From: a virus
DNA length: 23,769 bases
IMG/VR virus record: IMGVR_UViG_3300046007_008166
Location: 1-23,769 of that record
Direction: 5' to 3' (one strand)
Shown here: piece after piece, positions 22,601 to 23,769 of the stretch
Layout of the letters: the number at the start of each line of letters is the position of its first letter
How positions within the stretch are numbered: the stretch's first letter is position 1
Translations under genes and position numbers: made by a program
Notes under the pieces: model-generated
Databases searched by the model: none
Told to the model about the DNA's origin: nothing
What the model saw: the letters and a program-made list of their open reading frames with translations, nothing else

Positions 22601-23769
22601 ATTTATATGCAGGAGATACAGTACCAATACCAACACTTCCACCCACAATCCAATGATCACCACTACCACTTACTCTCAAACTACCAGTCATTGATTGAAC
22701 ATCCGTAGTTAACTTACCAAATGTATTTGAACCACTAGAATAAACTATACTAGAGGTTACTTGTTGAACATTAAGTGTTTGGGCTATGATAGTACCTTGT
22801 ACAGTTTGAGTACCTGTAAAAGTATTACTACCTGTAGTAGCATAAGATCCTGTTTTAGCATTAAGTGAGGTAACTGATGCTTCTGCATTAGTTACTCTAA
22901 TGCTTAGTGAACTACTCATGTTAACAAATGAGGCACTAGCATTAGTTAAAACAGAGGCAGTTGATTCTAAGTTAGTAGTTCTAGTACTAAATGAACCGCT
23001 TGCTGCTGTTAAGTTATTTGTTATGCTTGTTAAAGATGAAGCAGTTGCTTCAAGATTAGTTATACGAGTTGAGGCTGAACCTGAAGTGATAACAAAGTTA
23101 GAGGCGGTTGTTTCTAGTAATGTTACTCTAGGTACTAAGTTTGAAGCAGTTGCTTCTGTGTTAGTAACTCTTGTACTAAACGAACCACTTGCAGTCTCTA
23201 GACTTGTTAGTCTTGTACTTGTAGAACCACTAGCTGATTCAAGTGTAGTAACTCTAGTACTAAATGAGCCACTTGCACTCTCAAGATTAGTTAATCTTGT
23301 AGATGCACTACCACTTGCAGTTTGAAGTGATGAGATATTAGTTTCATTTGTTGTAACACGAGTTGAGAATGAACCTGATGCTGTCACTAGTCTAGAACCT
23401 GTTGCTTCTTCATTTGTCACTCTAGTGCTAAACGAACCTGAAGCATTAGTTAAAGATGTAATAGATGATTCTGTGTTAGTTACACGAGTAGAGAAACTAC
23501 CACTAGCAGTTTCTAAGTTAGTTGTTCTTGTTGTGAGAGATGATGCTGTTACTTCTAGATTAGTTACACGAGAAGATACAGAACCAGAAGTTAAGACAAA
23601 GTTTGATGCTGTTGTCTCTAATAGTACCACTCTAGGTACTAAGTTTGAAGCTGTCGCTTCAGTATTAGTAACACGAGTTGAAAAACTACCAGATGCACTT
23701 TCTAAACTAGTTAATCTTGTACTTGTAGATCCACTCATTGGTGAGTAAGATCCACTTACCACAGCAAAA
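16659..23769 (-). CDS. Giant tail fibre with S74 intramolecular chaperone (5' end outside window)
   Basis: At least 2367 residues are visible. The frame is still open at the window edge and its first candidate start, GTG at 23762, is not convincing, so the N-terminus is missing. Residues 1-300 are Ser/Thr-rich heptad-like coiled coil (SxSTRVTNLE). About 335-1960 hold 21 GIGTTSP-type repeats, about 2046-2247 a LamG-like lectin domain, and 2269-2360 an S74 peptidase/chaperone with SDAKLKDNI, GVIAQEVEEVLPELV and YEKIVPLLIEAIKEQ. In the family, the chaperone trimerises the fibre and then cuts itself off at a Ser just before DxKLK (here Ser2270 or Ser2269). The last residues form a coiled coil. 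It binds host surface receptors, probably glycans. First visible gene of the module, transcribed into the 134-aa gene. Confidence 0.93.
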   Translation of the reverse strand, partial: FAVVSGSYSPMSGSTSTRLTSLESASGSFSTRVTNTEATASNLVPRVVLLETTASNFVLTSGSVSSRVTNLEVTASSLTTRTTNLETASGSFSTRVTNTESSITSLTNASGSFSTRVTNEEATGSRLVTASGSFSTRVTTNETNISSLQTASGSASTRLTNLESASGSFSTRVTTLESASGSTSTRLTSLETASGSFSTRVTNTEATASNLVPRVTLLETTASNFVITSGSASTRITNLEATASSLTSITNNLTAASGSFSTRTTNLESTASVLTNASASFVNMSSSLSIRVTNAEASVTSLNAKTGSYATTGSNTFTGTQTVQGTIIAQTLNVQQVTSSIVYSSGSNTFGKLTTDVQSMTGSLRVSGSGDHWIVGGSVGIGTVSPAYKLDVSGTNSRFINSAGSFELDIVSNAVTSRITSTSTVFALGSLTNNPVIFWTNADEKMRIAANGNVGINTTNPNGKLQVIAANTYSRFWSNSSTAYTFISIGRTSSDLELGVAGNTDEFFTGAVSGDGAIKFSGKLLIGNSGITSPAMTVSASGNVGIGTTSPSQKLEVSGSGRFSTGQPDVQLNITDASQYARLYFFESNVGLSGVQQIGSTFSTTARRNRLEIFGSALSFINGNFNSPAMTVTGSNVGIGTTSPTAKLEVVYSGGYNDGIKVRSTSGFAVLTMEASADSYPILEFKEAGVQKWQIYNAPGDDSLNIYALDASTGNKVTILNGGNVGIGTSSPEAKLEVYGSEIRIDSTGTKQVYLRNVGSGNTGSFVADGYTRVGSNNSSVLGLMTNNVDRITILSGGNVGIGTSPTQATLHVNGNVYATSYTGSFSGTFASPGSNTQMIYNNAGSLGAASNVYYYDAKIGINTSSPRYPLEVTGSGTGYNERTIAIGNTAVNGTFMYLGTSKGSGGYSIIQSITTEGANYGDLVLNPNGGNVGINNPSPQAYFDVKSTVSSKNIYRATDSSDQYRWRVDQFFEMILTNTSGTDVIKLGQSGSYLNSGNVGIGTTSANEKLVVRQTTNNYSSVGLYTSASSGQSYGPLIQAGTTSADATLRVYDQTGGLPYLYISGNGNIGINTSSPSAKLNIRTDLSPYTSQSLFELSSEAAWKLRFESYHNGGGYDYRVIQNDNGPDINMLTFKSGNIGIGTTNPVTKLDVNGEVKASNYYATGVTGFWSDSYGVRRNGFVADGTNLVFRAGTSGTGEQTRMVISQADGNVGINTTSPGARLDITVAGGALSNNALATRAGNASSTSGSNQIILSYDGTLNYGHAIKTRHQSGAASGNNIDFYTWNYGTDTLSTIGTKFVMTIEGSGNVGIGSKIPSQTLDVTGTGKFLSLIVDGASNSNNATISLTRTDSSWGIFNETDLRFYQTGSNNRYPGSVRMVLSSGGNLGLNTNLSGINTAGLLTIKGANSNGNQIYIVQENDDRGWRFRAKNDGHFYLQSSYVGADTDRLKINYDDGNVGIGTTSPSQLVEAYKSSNGDVVYQITNPNSGTAATAQFFASNGTTRTQFFHTGTSYNAGGSGILTNAPNLGGIYNNQRGVALLAANAAGSIMFGIGSSNTEIMRITGSYVGIGTTSPVTKLQVNAGAVITGATSGIDGIRIVGDADKGIEWFLGHANGYNGWVANAKVNNVGSAWADGYLEFCTSTTSGASLSTMTLKNGNVGIGTTSPAYRLTVNNDIGFTTGASLKWGANTYIYGNNNAQIEAVVNGNYGIFINSNGNVGVGTSSPAYKLDVRSGAVYVAGGGFSGPESETGYRVKMYDNGGVHNDPGIGLDGAGGAGEIMWFNAYNGFYFNLGTQGVKVKIDSSGNVGIGTTSPANKLQIGSVGTTGFGANDIAIGNGTQVMTFYQSSTISNWYTNTSFALLPAGAGAVGNVGIGSSSPAYRLDVSGQGRFSGVLTADSDILTRTKLQISNGRLFEIIGSSTSLNIYDGSAGSSRMLIDSNGNVGIGTTTVPSKLTIAPAALTTVSTIEFTNTDNAVISSHFSQTFAIDNTNAVGGRSFVFAKGAKGYGNQPSTLMQILGDTGATMARSVNLSGAKVGQDEEIGSLAGLVGWYTGDSYNATDKVWYDISGNANHTNGSQGSPTKVTFSGGVQNAYKSFSVVSGSTSDALVWPTAILPTTYTLFHVARYAGGTEARIFSGYTTNWLSGFWSGNSGVAFHQGWITDQTDHFTTNWVLSTDQNSYYKGQSNASVYSATGGGGTSDRLSINAGNNGEPSNWMVAEVIVFNRSLTTEEILYVETYLARKYGLPNNNNYFQGNINATGDIIAYFSSDAKLKDNISAIESPLEKISKINGVSFNWNDKQSVYETGKKDYGVIAQEVEEVLPELVTTRDSGYKAVRYEKIVPLLIEAIKEQQHQIDELKYLLQNK
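16662..16958 (-). other. S74 self-cleaving chaperone domain of the fibre
   Basis: Residues 2269-2367. It begins SSDAKLKDNISAI, with the conserved Ser-Asp-x-Lys/Arg-Leu-Lys of the endosialidase-type chaperone, followed by VSFNWND, YGVIAQEVEEVLPELV and the KxVRYEKIVPLLIEAI helix. Cleavage is expected next to Ser2270, releasing a domain of about 11 kDa. Confidence 0.9.
16673..16680 (-). promoter_or_regulatory. Repeated ATATTTAT element, copy 10
   Basis: Exact 8-mer 25 nt before the ATG of the 134-aa gene, placed within the fibre codons for KYLL. A G-poor leader of CAAAACAAATAAAATAAAA type follows. Confidence 0.5.
17022..17627 (-). other. LamG-like (concanavalin fold) domain of the fibre
   Basis: Residues about 2046-2247. 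LAGLVGWYTGDSYNATDKVWYDISGNANH at the start and WMVAEVIVFNRSLTTEEILYVETYLARKYGL at the end are the two characteristic edges of LamG/Laminin_G_3-type lectin domains. It lies just before the S74 chaperone, so it is the distal tip of the mature fibre and the most likely receptor-binding part. Confidence 0.8.
17888..22652 (-). repeat. Tail fibre GIGTTSP repeat array (21 copies)
   Basis: I count 21 copies of a motif like NVGIGTTSPxxKLxVSG, spaced on average about 75 residues (about 230 nt). Exact residues vary (NVGINTTNP, NIGIGTTNP, NVGVGTSSP, NVGIGSSSP), and one unit (NLGLNTNLSG) is degenerate. Each marks the start of a beta-rich shaft unit. DNA between motifs is unique, so this is a protein repeat, not a simple tandem DNA repeat. 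Confidence 0.88.
23028..23732 (-). repeat. 67-residue internal duplication in the fibre N-terminal coiled coil
   Basis: Residues 11-77 (23732-23532) and 179-245 (23228-23028) are nearly identical in protein: GSTSTRLTSLE.ASGSFSTRVTN, TEATASNLVPRV.LLETTASNF. They are offset by 504 nt. DNA identity is clearly lower because many codons differ synonymously. Confidence 0.85.

Noticed and set aside
17888-22652. CRISPR array or tandem DNA repeat
   Set aside because: Recurrent segments encode the GIGTTSP protein motif with varying codons, and the units are coding and uneven in length; no CRISPR-type identical repeats or spacers.
22900-23748. Long plus-strand frames opposite the fibre N-terminus (LVxLVLNEPLA-like repeats)
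   Set aside because: They are antisense shadows of the repetitive Ser/Thr/Glu coiled-coil codons; repeat period and borders follow the minus-strand gene.

Overview
This AT-rich window is part of the tail module of a contractile-tailed (myovirus-type) bacteriophage, with T4-like building blocks. Every convincing gene lies on the minus strand, so the module is read from right to left. No integrase, repressor, tRNA, rRNA, insertion sequence or CRISPR array is visible.

Layout in the direction of transcription: a giant tail fibre (open at the right edge of the window) with 21 GIGTTSP-type repeats, a LamG-like domain and a C-terminal S74 self-cleaving chaperone (23769-16659); a small phage protein with a Thr-Pro tail (16647-16243); a PA14-like adhesin or tail-tip protein with a long Thr-Pro linker (16224-14710); a small membrane protein with a histone-H1-like tail (14645-14397); two conserved-looking small proteins (14393-13682); tail sheath (13549-11789), an Ala/Lys-rich 128-aa protein (11768-11382) and tail tube (11340-10855); a T4 gp26-like protein overlapping a 94-aa frame, in the place where tail-assembly chaperones normally sit (10762-9772); tape measure (9750-7528); an 85-aa protein; a 605-aa baseplate or tail-tube-junction protein; a gp53/LysM-like wedge protein; a 1042-aa hub-like protein; a 197-aa baseplate-associated protein; then, unexpectedly, a short family-A DNA polymerase (1316-60) and the first codons of another gene (52-1).

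The host is probably a member of the Bacteroidota. Leaders are A-rich and G-poor with no recognisable Shine-Dalgarno sequence, as is typical of that phylum, and one baseplate protein ends in a LDEVVVTG motif like those of TonB-dependent receptors. This is inference; no host gene is present.

The most interesting non-coding signal is a repeated 8-mer, ATATTTAT on the coding (minus) strand. It lies upstream of most genes that have room for a leader, is absent from most tightly coupled junctions, and follows each of the three hairpins in the structural region. I read it as a phage-specific promoter core that divides the module into short transcription units. A second notable point is a run of seven T at the end of the gp26-like gene, where a +1 (or -2) ribosomal frameshift could fuse it to the 94-aa frame, as in the G/GT tail-assembly chaperones of other phages.
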